Of a stretch of DNA of 64,000 bases, positions 11,459 through 21,975 are shown in pieces (the first letter of the stretch is position 1; each line of letters opens with the position of its first letter). The notes under the pieces were generated by a model. That model was not told where the DNA came from. It did not search any database and was given only the letters and a program-made list of their open reading frames with translations. Source of the stretch: Lycium barbarum (Eukaryota > Streptophyta > Magnoliopsida > Solanales > Solanaceae); NCBI RefSeq assembly GCF_019175385.1, contig NC_083341.1, positions 65,257,800 to 65,321,799 on the forward strand. Direction: 5' to 3'. Position numbers and translations under genes: made by a program.

Positions 11459-13702
11459 GTCACGACCCAGCTAGGGGCCGCGACGGGTACCCAAAAGAAT
11501 AATCAAGCACCTCCGGAACAAAATACATACACAAATGTCATGCCCAAAATACATATACAAATGTACACAAAAGAATAATCAAGCACCTCTGGAACAAAGG
11601 AGTGCTTTCAATCAGCAAGCAGCTACTAAGGATCAGGATCAAGCTCACCTCCTTGTCTACCTGTGGGCATGAACACAGCGTCCAAAGAAAACAGACGTCA
11701 GTACGAACATTGTACTAAGTATGGGAGGCATAAACAATGAAATAAGACAATGATATAAAAGAAATATCAATATGGAACATCTGTATCTGACTGTCAAGTA
11801 CAAAGGAAATAATGCATGCTGGCTTACTCATAATCATCTTCATGTCATGAATGCATAAATGTATAAGCTGCCCGTCCATATAGGTACGGTGTGATAATCA
11901 TAACAGTTTCCTGCATCCACGCCTCCCGCGTCCAGGTTATCATCTCATGCCGCCCACTAGTGGTGTCTGCCCATGCCGTCTGGCCATGGTGTATAGCTGC
12001 CCGCCTTAGCGGTGACTGCCCGGCCATATAGGCGCGGTGTTATATCATCATCATACATGCTCATCATAGTATGCTTGTCATAATATACTTATCATAATAT
12101 GTTTATCACAGTACATGCATAGGGCTCAAGAACAACTACACTTTATCGCGGTGACGTAAGGTCGTGATCCCCCCGATTTCATTATGGAGCATTTTTTGAC
12201 ATTCTGCCTCACCTTGAAGGAACTAGCATATAAGGTGAGTGTGAGCAATAAATAACACCATTATCATTATAGGGTCATCATATCATTATAGGGCTCGTAA
12301 CATGTCTCTTGTCTTATATAGCTATTCATAGACATAGGCTTTTAGTTTTCTGGAATATAGGAACTCATGAAGAGGAAAGAGAGTCATGCTATAGGATTCA
12401 TGCCATTAGAAGGAAAGGACTAGCCTCACATACCTTTGACGTTTAATTAAGTTATCACTTGCTTGTTCTCCTTTAGTGCGTACGTTCTGTTCTACCTTCA
12501 AGAGAATTTGTATCGACATTAGCTAGCGATTATAAAAACAGCTTACTAACGCTAGAGAAAATTGGACTACATTTCCTTTCGTTTATGCAACTCTTCCCAT
12601 ATTCTATATCAACTCTAAAACGTTCATAACAGCATTCTCGATATGATAGACAACACTCATCATTCATTTACAATATCCGTATTTCACAATTTGTCTTCAA
12701 TTTCTCCATAATCATGGTCATGGTTCATCGTTGCATTTTTCTCACATAGGATACCTATTCCATGTTCTAAATGTCATTCATAACATTTTTATAATCACAA
12801 ATTATCAATGATCATGGCTCAATTCAAACCTTTACACAACATTGCTACTATTCCCACTTTCATGACCCATTTCTTACATCCTTCTATAATCCAAGTGTTT
12901 CAGCTCTTCCATACCCAAATAACATGTAAATGCCATAGAACTTACCTTGGATATTGTAGGAACAAGCCTTGAGTGGTATTACTCTTCTTGCACCAAAACC
13001 CTAGTTTGCTTCTCTTGAAATTTCTTAACTTGGATGAACTTTGATGAGTTTCATACACTTGTTCACTTGGATTCTTGATATTGATCATTGATTTCCTTTG
13101 TTTTCTTGTAGATGAAGAGTGGAGAGTATTCTAGAGGTTTCTAGAGAGAAGTATCGTAGAAATGAAATGAATTTAATGAGCTTGGGTCTCCTTTTAATGA
13201 CTTAAAATCTGATCCGTAATGAACAGTAGTTGAAGTGCACAGTGGTCGTAAACCCAGTTTACGGTCTGTATTCTGCGGGTGTATTTAAGCATAACAGAAC
13301 TAGAAAGTCAGGCTGGGGACATGGTGGTTTACGACTCAGTTTACGGGCCGTATTTCAATTTACGGTCCGTATTTCAAGTCGTTTTTAACCATTCAAGTCT
13401 CTGACAGAAAGTTGAAGTTTTGTAAGTTGAAATACGACATGGTAGTTTACTGGCCGTATACCACTTTACGGTCCGTATTCCATTTTACGATCGACTGGGC
13501 CAAAGTGCAAATCTTCAACTTTCACGTCTTCAAAACCTATAATAAGTCATTGTGGAGCATAACCTATCTCTTGTTCCCATTTCCTTTGAACTCTTACTTA
13601 GGGTCGTCAAACGGCATTCCCTTCTGATTAAAACATCGTATACTCGTATTCTTCGTTAGTCTATTCATTGAATGTTCACGGGAAAATTTCCGAGGTGTAA
13701 CA
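11459..13702 (-). repeat. 5' LTR of the Tekay element, with a U5 deletion
   Basis: It is nearly identical to the LTR at 3,799-6,250 but about 208 bp shorter. The difference lies near the primer site. After the shared 32 bases (CACGACCCAG ... GGGTACCC), about 265 bp present in the other LTR are missing and replaced by a local duplication of AAAAGAATAATCAAGCACCT and ACATACACAAATGT-type sequence (about 11,492-11,565). Its terminal dinucleotide is GG where TG is expected. Three exact TACGGNCCGTA palindromes are present (13,342-13,352, 13,361-13,371, 13,467-13,477). Confidence 0.9.
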
Positions 13703-14581
13703 GTAAGTGTAAGAACCCAGACCTTCAAGCGCATTTATAGTTTCCACGTAGTCCTCCATGTCATCAGCATCAAAGATCACCAGAACAGCAGCAAGACCTT
13801 CTCCTAAACTTTCTTCTTCCATTTTATGTTTGATAGCATCATCAATCCCATCAAACGAATCAATAACTGAGATATTCTCATAAGCAATTGGCAACTTCAT
13901 CCCCTCACTTGCTTGGAAAGTCACCTCTTCATCATTCACTCAGAACTTGATTTAGTTCTTCTCACAGCCTATAAGTGCTCTGGCCGTAGCAAGGAAGGGT
14001 TTTCTCAGGATGATAGGAATATCTTTATCAACTGCAAAATCCAGTATAACGAGATCAGTAGGCAACATAAACTTACCCACTGATACCAACACATCATCTA
14101 CAACCCCAACTGGCCTCTTGATGGATCTGTCCGCCATTTGTAATCGTATAGAATTCGGTCTAGGCATTCCGAATTCAGATTTCTTATAAGTAGCAAGAGG
14201 CATTAAATTGATATTCACCCCATTATCACAGAAAGCACGAGTAAAAGAATGATGCCTAATATTACACGGAATGGTAAACGCCCCTGGATCTTTTTTTTTC
14301 TTAACTGTGGTAGAAGCAATAATCGAACTCAGTTGGTGAGTTAAATTCACTGTCTCATATTGAACAGACCTCTTCTTCGTAAGCAGGTATTTCAAGAACT
14401 TATCAAATCCGGGCATCTCTTTCACAGCATCTAAGAGTGGAAAATTTAGCGTTAATTGCTTCAACTGATCATAGAACTTTTGACACTTAGCATCATCATT
14501 CTTCTCTGCTAACCTCTGAGGAAAGGGAGGTTTTGCTTGTACATCTGAGTTAATGGGCGAAGATCCCCTTTTATTGTTCAT
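13703..14581 (-). pseudogene. Athila protease region
   Basis: From 14,581 the frame runs through PPFPQRL, a helical segment (KYLLTKKRSV), FTIPCNI and FCDNGVNINLMPLATYKK. This is the active-site region of the Athila protease, where the family usually has D-L-G-A-S; here it reads D-N-G. IPIILRKPFLATARALI is the second conserved block (family: I/L-L-G-R-P-F). A TAG at about 13,951 separates a further 87-codon stretch (VNDEEVTFQASEGMKLP) that continues to the insertion point at 13,703 and would join the RT linker at 3,798. Confidence 0.82.
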
Positions 14582-15261
14582 TTACTAGTATCAGCAGCAA
14601 CATTTGGAATATCAGCAACTCTCTCTTCAACTCGAACTGCATCATCCACATTAGGCACATTAGACTGCACCAGTTCTTCCTCATTAACCGGATCTAGATC
14701 AATCACCTTCTTGTCAGCACTTTGAAGTATTTTACCACTTCTCGTGCTAATAGCAAAAGAATTCTCCAAACCACCACCTCTATTCTTAGGGTTTGGAATA
14801 GTATCACTAGGAAGTCCTCTCTTTTTAGCACGAAGCTGCTCTCTAGAAAGGCCATGCATCTGTTGTTCAAGGTTTTGAATAGCCACTGTCTTTGATAGCC
14901 CAGATAATGTCTTTTCGGTATTCATCTGACTTGCCAACACTTTTTCAAGCATTGACTCTAACCTTGAACTACCTTGATCATTAGACTGCCCTTTTGGTGG
15001 AATATAAGGGTTGGAACTTTTGTTTCCGAAGTTACCATTATTGTTGTTGTATCTACCTTGGTTCGATCCACCATAATTGTTAGTGTAGTTCCCTTGGTTT
15101 TTGTGGTATGCACCTTGCCCTTGTTGAGGTCTACAGTATCTTTGAATTGGCCCAGGAATATCCCCTTTTGCTATGTAGTCTGCATAGTGAACATTTTCAA
15201 CTGGTGGAGCGGGACCTTCTTGATATGGACCCTTTTGGACTTGGTACATTCCAGGCGGCAT
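14578..15261 (-). pseudogene. Athila gag C-terminal, glycine/asparagine-rich region
   Basis: This 227-codon stretch starts MPPGMYQVQKGPYQ and holds a low-complexity asparagine/glycine/tyrosine-rich segment (NNYGGSNQGRYNNNN). It then has a predicted helical part (LESMLEKVLASQ, LEQQMHGLSREQL) and the conserved SFAISTRSGKIL, which in the Athila group precedes protease. No zinc knuckle is visible. Its stop overlaps the next stretch by four bases. It lies between the gag core (15,262-15,695) and protease. Confidence 0.72.
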
Positions 15262-15695
15262 GCCTGAGATATCTTCTCAAATGTTTACTTTCTTCGCCTC
15301 CCTGTCATCAAACCTCTTCGTCAGTAAAGAGATATTAGTGGCCAGTTGTGCCAATATCTATTGCGTCTCCTGGCTATCCTTCACAATATTTTTTATCAAT
15401 GGTGTCCCAAGTGATAAACCATTAGAATTACTCGAATGCCATGATTGACCGTGTGTAGTCAATCGATCAAGTATATCAGTAATACTAGAATATGACTTAT
15501 TCATGAAACACGCGCCAGCAGCATTATTGGCTATTGCTTGGGTCATAGGATCTAACCCTCTGTAGAACTTCTCCTTCAGAATATTATTTGGGAAACCATG
15601 GTTCGGACTCCTATCCAAATATTCTTTGTACCTCTCCCAAGCTTTAAAAATTTGCTCCCCATGACGTCATTTGAACTCGTAAATCTGATCACGAA
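15262..15695 (-). pseudogene. Athila gag core fragment
   Basis: The minus strand reads EQIFKAWERYKEYLDRSP, NHGFPNNILKEKFYRGLDPM and TQAIANNAAGACFMNKS. These are the retrotransposon gag domain (family pattern: E-S-x-x-A-W-E-R-F-K-x-L-L) and the conserved 'aaG' block. A TGA at about 15,668 replaces a probable tryptophan. The frame is cut at 15,695 by a solo LTR and continues at 18,028-18,057 and again at 20,171. Confidence 0.75.
15691..15695. repeat. Target site duplication ACGAA (left copy; right copy ATGAA at 18,028-18,032)
   Basis: ACGAA precedes the LTR start at 15,696, and ATGAA follows the LTR end at 18,027. The single difference is C to T at a CpG, as expected from deamination of methylated DNA. 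Confidence 0.85.
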
Positions 15696-18027
15696 TGTCA
15701 CGACCCGACTCGGGGCCGCGACGAGCACCCGGTGCTAGCCCACCCGAGCACCCTCTTAGCTTACTCTTATACTTACATCTAGGTGAGCCACATAATCATA
15801 CATACATTTCCATTCATTCGTCAACGAGTCCCAATTAGACAACAGTACATTTATATCACCATAGGCATCTATGCCACATCAATGTACATGGGCCAACGTG
15901 GCCGACAAAACGATACACAAAACATAGGCCGACAACACCGGACATGTCTAACCATATACACATGACTACGAGCCTCTAGGAAGAGTATAACATATCACAT
16001 GAGCGGGACAGGACCCCGCTATACCCATAATTATATACACAAAAGAATAAGTACCCAAAAGCTATGGCTCCGAAGGAAATGGAGCTCCGCTATGTAATCT
16101 CTGAATAAGCAGCTATGGATCAAGTCTGTCTCCCTGTGCACCTGCGGGCATGACGCAGCGTCCACAAACAAAAGGACGTCAGTACGAAGAATGTACTGAG
16201 TATGTAAAGCATGATCAACATCAATATAGAAGCATCATAGACAATATATGAAGTGGCATTGGAGGGAAGACAATAATATCATCATCATGGCACTTACCTG
16301 CCTTTCATAGGAACCTTTCATTTCTCATGCGTATATCATAATAGTGCTCGTAGTCGTATACATGCCCCTATTCGCATTCAGATACATAGTATTTTCACAT
16401 TCATATTCATATTATATACATAGCCATACACTTATATACATACATAGCGTACCCGACCATAAGGTTCGGTGTTTCATACGTACTTGGCCAACCAAGGCTC
16501 AATGTTATTTCTACCTGGCCCTACCAAGGCTTCAGGGTTATCCGTACCATTTGCAGATGTGTGCGCGCGTTACGTAATCATATGCATATATATATATATA
16601 TATATATATACATCCATATACATATATTCTACCCGGCATTATAAGCTCGGGGTGTCATTATAGCCCTTCATAGGCACATGTGAATATAATAGCCCGTAGG
16701 CACCTTTAGCATCATTATTATTATCATCGTCATCACTATCATCATCGTTTTCGCTACATATCTATCTTATGCTTACTCATCAATGGGGTGCGTAGTACAT
16801 TCGTAGCACGTATCGAGAGTCGTGAGCTTATGAGCTCGGAGTGTCAATCACTTGAATACAACATACTCATATAGAGGATTTAAGAGTTTGGCCAAGGAAC
16901 CATGCCTTATGAAAGAAGGGTTAGCCTTACCTACCTTTTCGTCGGACTATTCTACACTTGCATGCTTCCTTCCAATGCTAGCGTCTATACCTTCATTAAT
17001 ATCATAACAATGGCCATTAGTCATTCACATTATCCACATTATTTAGATTCCTTAGTTTCCCTCTAATTCACCCATATTCATGGTCATAACATCCAACTTC
17101 GTCCATTCGTCTAAAGTGTCTAGTTCATGATCTTTGTACCATTTATAATGCATTCATATCACAACACAATAGCATCCATGATTCAATTCAAACTATTCCT
17201 CAAAATGCCACTATTCATCATTCATGACCTACTTGACCACATTTTCTACAATCCATGTATTTCAACTCTTCAATACCTTAAACATCATGTGAAAATCATG
17301 AATCTTACCTTAGAAGTTGTAGGAACAAGCTTTGGTTAATAATACTCCACTTTGAGCAAAACCCTAGTTTTTCTCCATTTGCATTTCTTGACTTGAATGG
17401 TATTTAATGGCTTGCTTACACTTGCTTCACTTGTTTATGTTCTTGGTGACTTATAATCCTTGAAAACTTATGAAATAAATGTAGAGAGATGATTCTAGAG
17501 AGAAGTGGTGTAATGTAGAAATGAAATAAAACAAGTCTTGGTCCTCATATTTAATGAATTGAAATTCTGTGCTGAGGTGTACAGTGGTCGTCCATGGAGG
17601 TTTACGGTTCGTATTCCAGTTTACGGAGCATCCCTCGTGGTCGTCTTTAACCTTAAGCAGAACCAGAAACATTGGCTGCATGCATGGTGATTTACGATCA
17701 TGGTTTACGGGCCATAAATCACTTTACGGTCCGTCCACCAGGTCGTATTTTACCACTTCTCAACTGGGCAGAAAGTTTGAAACCTTGCATGGCAATTTAC
17801 GACTGCCAGTTTATGGACCATATTCCATTTTATGGTCCGTATTTTGCACTTTACGACCACTGGGCAGTTTTGCCAACTTTCCATTTTTCACATTTCTCGA
17901 CTTTTCATTCTAATCATTCTCGTCCATATACGCACATTGCTCATGAAACATTATACACCCGCACTCCTCGCGCACATCACTAGTTCGTTTACTTGCGTAC
18001 CAACGGGGAATTTTCCGAGGTGCAACA
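15696..18027 (-). mobile_element. Solo LTR, Tekay-related
   Basis: In plus reading the 2,332 bp run from TGTCACGACCCGACTCGGGG to GGTGCAACA, the same termini as the full-length Tekay LTR but with a diverged body. No interior sequence or second LTR is attached, and a near-perfect target duplication flanks it. It therefore arose by recombination between the LTRs of an older element. U3 (about 17,585-17,860) carries diverged TACGG-CCGTA-type motifs (for example TACGGTCCGTC near 17,726). A central part (about 16,445-16,650) has the hairpin-unit array in diverged form. It splits Athila gag. Confidence 0.9.
16586..16613. repeat. (TA)n microsatellite in the solo LTR
   Basis: A run of about 12-13 TA units inside the central part of the solo LTR at 15,696-18,027. 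Nothing suggests a function. Confidence 0.95.
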
Positions 18028-18057
18028 ATGAATCTCAACTCTTTTACTCGGGGGATA
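18028..18057 (-). pseudogene. 30-bp sliver of Athila gag between two solo LTRs
   Basis: This is all that separates the two solo LTRs. It belongs to the Athila gag region: removing both LTRs with one copy of each target duplication joins this piece to 15,690 on one side and 20,176 on the other. It shows that the two LTRs are separate insertions about 30 bp apart and not a tandem pair. Confidence 0.8.
18053..18057. repeat. Target site duplication GGATA (left copy; right copy 20,171-20,175)
   Basis: GGATA precedes the LTR start (18,058) and follows its end (20,170) without mismatch. Confidence 0.92.
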
Positions 18058-20170
18058 TGTCACGCCCCGAACCATGGCCTGAGCGCAACACGACACTCGG
18101 TGCCTTGCTTGCATGTGTCCGAGCGAACCACATGGCTTGCTTGTCAACATGGGCATCAAAACAACATAATCTATATGATGCAATTTAAATGAATCATGAA
18201 AACATAATTGCGGAATAAAGTCTTGAAGTAATCTCATAGCATGAAATATCATGAAAAACGTAATAGTCTGCAAACATAAAAGCACAATTGACTCCATGAA
18301 CTAACATCTATGTATGAAACCTCTAAAATATGTCTGAATACTAACTGCCAGGACATGGCCCTGGACTACTATAAACTGAATACTAGTGTAGACTCCATGT
18401 TGAACCCCGAGAAAAGTGGGGCTCTCCAAGAAGCTGATAACTGAGGTGACCCTACTGCACAGGTGTATGCTCCTGAAAAGTGGTATCTGCACCGTGAAGT
18501 GCAGGCCCTCGGGCAAAAAGGGACGTTAGTACATGGTGAATAGTACTATTACGTAAAACCTGCTGAAATGAATAACATGGCACAATATAGGTATAGGACA
18601 TGAACTGAAACTGAATATAACCTGAACATGAGCATGAAGCGTGAGTAAAGTCTGAAAACAGTAATTCAATGGAAATACATGTATATATAACTGTTTGTAA
18701 TATGGGAAATGCTATAGTATAACTAAAAACGTGATCTGGTACTTGCGTCCTACCAGCAGAACACTCACACCTTGCCAGGGATATGAGATTTAAGTAATAA
18801 TAAGCATGTAAGGATCCAAACTACATAATGAAGGTATTGCCTCCTTGTAAGGATCCAAACTACATAATGAAGGTATTGCCTCCTTGCTGACAACCCTTAT
18901 CCTACGGTGGCTACGTAGTTTCAGGATTTACTGAGCCTTCTCGGTTAACTAAACAAATCCCAAAAACATGAACATGATATAGTTGGCTAAAAAGCCCATG
19001 ATTTTCGTGAAATAACTTGTAACATGGTTTCATGAGATAACTTGTCATAGTCTTGCAAACATGTTCTTGATTCATGAGTAATAACAATAGTTCATAATTA
19101 TATATATAATTGACTTGAAAACATGCTTGTAACTTGCTAGATAAGAATCATAAAGTTTCATATAAACATAATGAGAACACATAAGGAAGAATTCATGATT
19201 CATGGATTAAGCTAGGGTTCCTAATAACCGTAATAGAAGATTAGGAATACAATAATGAATATAGGTACAGACTTCATGTTCATAAATACATAAATACGGG
19301 CTACCAATATGTTGGGTTTAATGCCCTGGGGTTTGAACTTCATGGATATCAAGAAACGGAGCGTGGGGAAGAACGTAGAGATTCCCACAAGTGGATAGAA
19401 GTTCTACATACAATTAATCGCTCCAAAACTTGAATTAAAGACTTGAGCTTTGAAGAAGATTTCCAAAATCTTGAACCTTGAGATGGGTTTTCTTGAAAAC
19501 CCTAGGTTAGGAATGATGATTTCTTGTTTATATTACAAGGATATGTATTATAATTGAGTTGGAATAATTAGAGTAGGCTTACCTTGGTGTTCTTGATGAT
19601 GGGAGAGGGTAGGAGGTCATTCTAGGTCTTGAAGGAATGAAAAATAATCATTTGGACTGATATGGACGAATATATACTGTTCTAGAAAAATTATATTTTA
19701 CGCCCAGCAATATACTAGCCATATTTTGAAAGACGAGCCGTATTTTGAAATACGGTCCGTATTCTGTGTGGACTGCACTACGGCTCTTCAGTAAAATGGT
19801 CATAACTCTTTGTACAGATGTCCATTTGACCCCCATAATATACCGTTGGAAAGGTATTTGAAAGCTCTTCAACTTTCATCAAGGACGTTTTCTTAAAATC
19901 CAAATACGTTTTGAAATACAGGCCGTATTTCAAAATACGGTCCGTATTTAATAATGTAACCTCTAAATGCCAATTTCCATAATGCTCAAAAATCTTTGGT
20001 ACCAGTTTACGACTTGAAATATGGGCCGTATACTGAAATACAGTCACTATTTATGGGCGTAAACCCCCATCTTACAACTGAAGAGGAAATTTCAATTCCC
20101 ACATTCTCTATCTGGTTTTCTAAGTCTAGGATCATGGTCAAAGCTTAGGTTAAAGGTACGGGGTGTTACA
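18058..20170 (-). mobile_element. Solo LTR of a second gypsy family
   Basis: The 2,113 bp run in plus reading from TGTCACGCCCCG to GGTGTTACA, with a perfect target duplication. The body differs from the other LTRs, so it is a distinct family, but the terminal sequences and five-base duplication fit the same Ty3/gypsy group. U3 (about 19,690-20,050) holds two exact TACGGTCCGTA palindromes (19,751-19,761, 19,936-19,946) and several one-base variants in the setting AAATACGG/CCGTATTT. The undamaged duplication suggests a younger age than the neighbouring solo LTR. Confidence 0.9.
18809..18886. repeat. 39-bp tandem duplication in the solo LTR
   Basis: The unit TAAGGATCCAAACTACATAA and its next 19 bases occur twice back to back (18,809-18,847 and 18,848-18,886) with no visible mismatch, so the duplication is recent. 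Confidence 0.93.
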
Positions 20171-20544
20171 GGATACCACTTCCTGAGAAACACTTTGACC
20201 ATCTCATCCTATGTAGCAATAGAGTTTCAAGTTAGCTTTTTGAACCATTTTCTCGCATCTCTAGCTAATGAACATTTCAAGAGTTTCAGCCAAACAACTT
20301 CTTAAGGCACACCCCTTTGGATATGATGAGAACCTACCTCAAAAACGTTCGTTATATGTTGGTGAGGATCATCATCGACTGCATTTTGAAAGTATCCCTC
20401 TTGTTTGAACATATGATAGAGGGATGTTTCAAACTTAATAGCAGCCACCCTAGGATGTACTATTGCAGATGCAAAGTCTTCCTCCATATCTGACTCATCA
20501 CCAAAAACGTGCACAACTGGAAATGCGGCGTCTCCCATGATCAC
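20171..20544 (-). pseudogene. Athila gag N-terminal region
   Basis: An open stretch from MIMGDAAFPVVHVFGDESDM at 20,544 runs to about 20,302 and then degrades. Below 20,300 the minus strand still reads as gag (segments such as CSLARDARKWFKK and EMVKVFLRKWYP) up to the solo LTR boundary. The start lies about 90 bp downstream of the primer site, consistent with a gag start. It is acidic near its N-terminus and no transmembrane segment is seen. Confidence 0.6.
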
Positions 20545-20632
20545 TTGGTTTACAAGGTAGCAAACAAGGTGTGTTGGAATAATACAAAGACTTTAAGAAG
20601 AGTAAACACTATTTAGTAATTTCAAAACCGTA

Positions 20633-20651
20633 TTCCCTGGCAACAATGCCA
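20633..20651 (-). other. tRNA-Asp-type primer binding site of Athila, decayed
   Basis: The minus strand reads TGGCATTGTTGCCAGGGAA. Plant Athila/Tat elements usually have TGGCGCCGTTGCCGGGGA here, complementary to tRNA-Asp. The differences look like loss of CpG (CG to CA or TG), consistent with methylation-driven decay. It directly follows the end of the LTR. Confidence 0.78.
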
Positions 20652-21975
20652 AAATTTTATACGCTCAAATTACACTAAGTAATAGCATAGAGCGGACGCT
20701 GTCAAATATAGTAACCCAACTAGGTTGGGGTCGAATCCTACAAGGAATATGGTGTGAAAAGTTTACTAAACGAGTATTATACTAATCTTGCGGTCCTGGT
20801 GTATTCCAGAAAAAGGGTTTTATAAGAGTTTTGGTTTGTGGACTAATTTAGAGTGACAAGTAATTGAGTTGTGAATATATGGGTAAAAAGAACCAAGGTT
20901 GTGTCCCTGTCAGATAAAGTGTATGATCATAGGTCTTGATCTTGATATACTTCTAATGGATCGTCGTATGAATGCACTTAACCTCTATGTGAATCTAGAC
21001 TATTTCCCAATAAGAAAATATTATTTCTTTCTATGTTTTTCCCAAAGATAAGAAAGTATGCATGAAGAACAGTTAATTATGCCAAGTAGATTCCTATGGC
21101 GTTAGCTAATGTTTGCAACCACTAACTATATGATAAAAACGACGAACAAATAAACCCTAACAATCCATTATGCATATATCAATCATAATCCCTAGTCACA
21201 AAACACCCATCTTTGGGTTCACAACCTTAGTAAAGGTGTTTAGCTACTCATGACAAAGAACAAGAAATAAAAGATGGAAGAATTCATAATTGCTTACTTT
21301 TGATGAAAAGAGAAATTAATAATACTTGAATTGATGTTTGAAATCTCCAAAAACAAAGGAATATTCAATGCTCTAAATCAAGAGTCAAAATGTAATAGCT
21401 GATAATAAATAAAACCCTACATTGGACTATTTATAGGTCTCAAAAACATAAAAATTACAGAATTGCACGTTAGTCCTTGACGGCACCAATTACGATCTGT
21501 AATTCAAATTACGGACCGTAATTCATTTTACAGTTTACTTTCCTGCCGAGACTTGGACAAAATCACCATCAACCTTTACGGTCCGTAATTCATTTTACAG
21601 TCAGTAATCCACCAACCATAATTCTTCATCTCCAAAACTTGTTTCTCTGCCTCAGGACATTGCAAATTTTACGCTTTGAATTATGGTCCATAATTTGAAT
21701 TACGGACCGTAAAAGTTGTCCGTAAAATTTGATATTCTTTTCTGCACATTCTGTCTAAGCTTATCCTTCATTACGCTCCAAGATTACGGACCGTAATGCA
21801 AATTACGGCCAGTAATTCTTCACAAAGGCAATCTCTGCTACTTTCCAGGTTTTGTCCTTTAAATGCTTATCTACCTGCAAAACACTAAACACATATTAAA
21901 ACGACACTGAATTGCTTAAAAATAAGTAAAACTTAAGGTAAAAAAGAATCAAATGTGCCATAATTTCACGGTACA
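20652..21975 (-). repeat. 5' LTR of the Athila element (right edge approximate)
   Basis: The left edge is set by the primer site. It includes the plus-reading TGTCAAATATAGTAACCCAA and GGTTGGGGTCGAATCC block, often seen at the U5 end of such LTRs. The right edge (about 21,970) is judged from the U3-like start (minus reading TGTACCGTGAAATTATGG, then a poly-T stretch and TTTTGCAGGTA); no partner LTR is in the window. U3 carries four exact TACGGNCCGTA palindromes (21,510-21,520, 21,577-21,587, 21,701-21,711, 21,785-21,795), in this LTR inside TTACGG/CCGTAA, plus several degraded copies. Confidence 0.65.

Larger units (their letters stand above)
3799..13702 (-). mobile_element. Full-length Tekay/Del-type chromovirus (Ty3/gypsy), inactive
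   Basis: A 9.9 kb element with two LTRs of about 2.2-2.45 kb, an initiator-Met primer site, a polypurine tract, gag-pro-RT-RH-IN order and a C-terminal chromodomain. It is bounded by a perfect GTAAG target duplication. The two LTRs are nearly identical over long stretches by eye, so the insertion is fairly recent relative to its Athila host. The interior has about four in-frame stops in gag, a one-base deletion before RT, a stop and a one-base insertion in RNase H, and two stops in integrase. It cannot make an intact polyprotein. Tekay assignment rests on chromodomain presence, LTR length and motifs. Confidence 0.9.
742..21975 (-). mobile_element. Athila-type Ty3/gypsy LTR retrotransposon, decayed and interrupted three times
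   Basis: On the minus strand the order is LTR, tRNA-Asp-type primer site, gag, protease, RT, RNase H, integrase, which is the Ty3/gypsy order. The protease neighbourhood (PFPQRL, then FTIPC, then a D-x-G site followed by NLMPL) and the integrase C-terminus ([14 protein letters not shown]-like region, [11 protein letters not shown]) are typical of the Athila lineage. Three insertions split it, at 3,799-13,702, 15,696-18,027 and 18,058-20,170, each flanked by a target duplication. The coding sequence resumes on both sides of each. Many stops and frameshifts make it non-functional. The 3' LTR is not in the window. The lineage call is from recognisable motifs, not an alignment. Confidence 0.85.

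Noticed and set aside
17569..17983. Overlapping plus-strand frames of about 100 codons
   Set aside because: They lie in U3 of a solo LTR and cross the palindromic motifs; no similarity or start context supports a gene.
15696..20170. A single LTR element with two LTRs in tandem
   Set aside because: The two LTRs have different sequences and different target duplications, with 30 bp of Athila gag between them. They are two separate solo LTRs.
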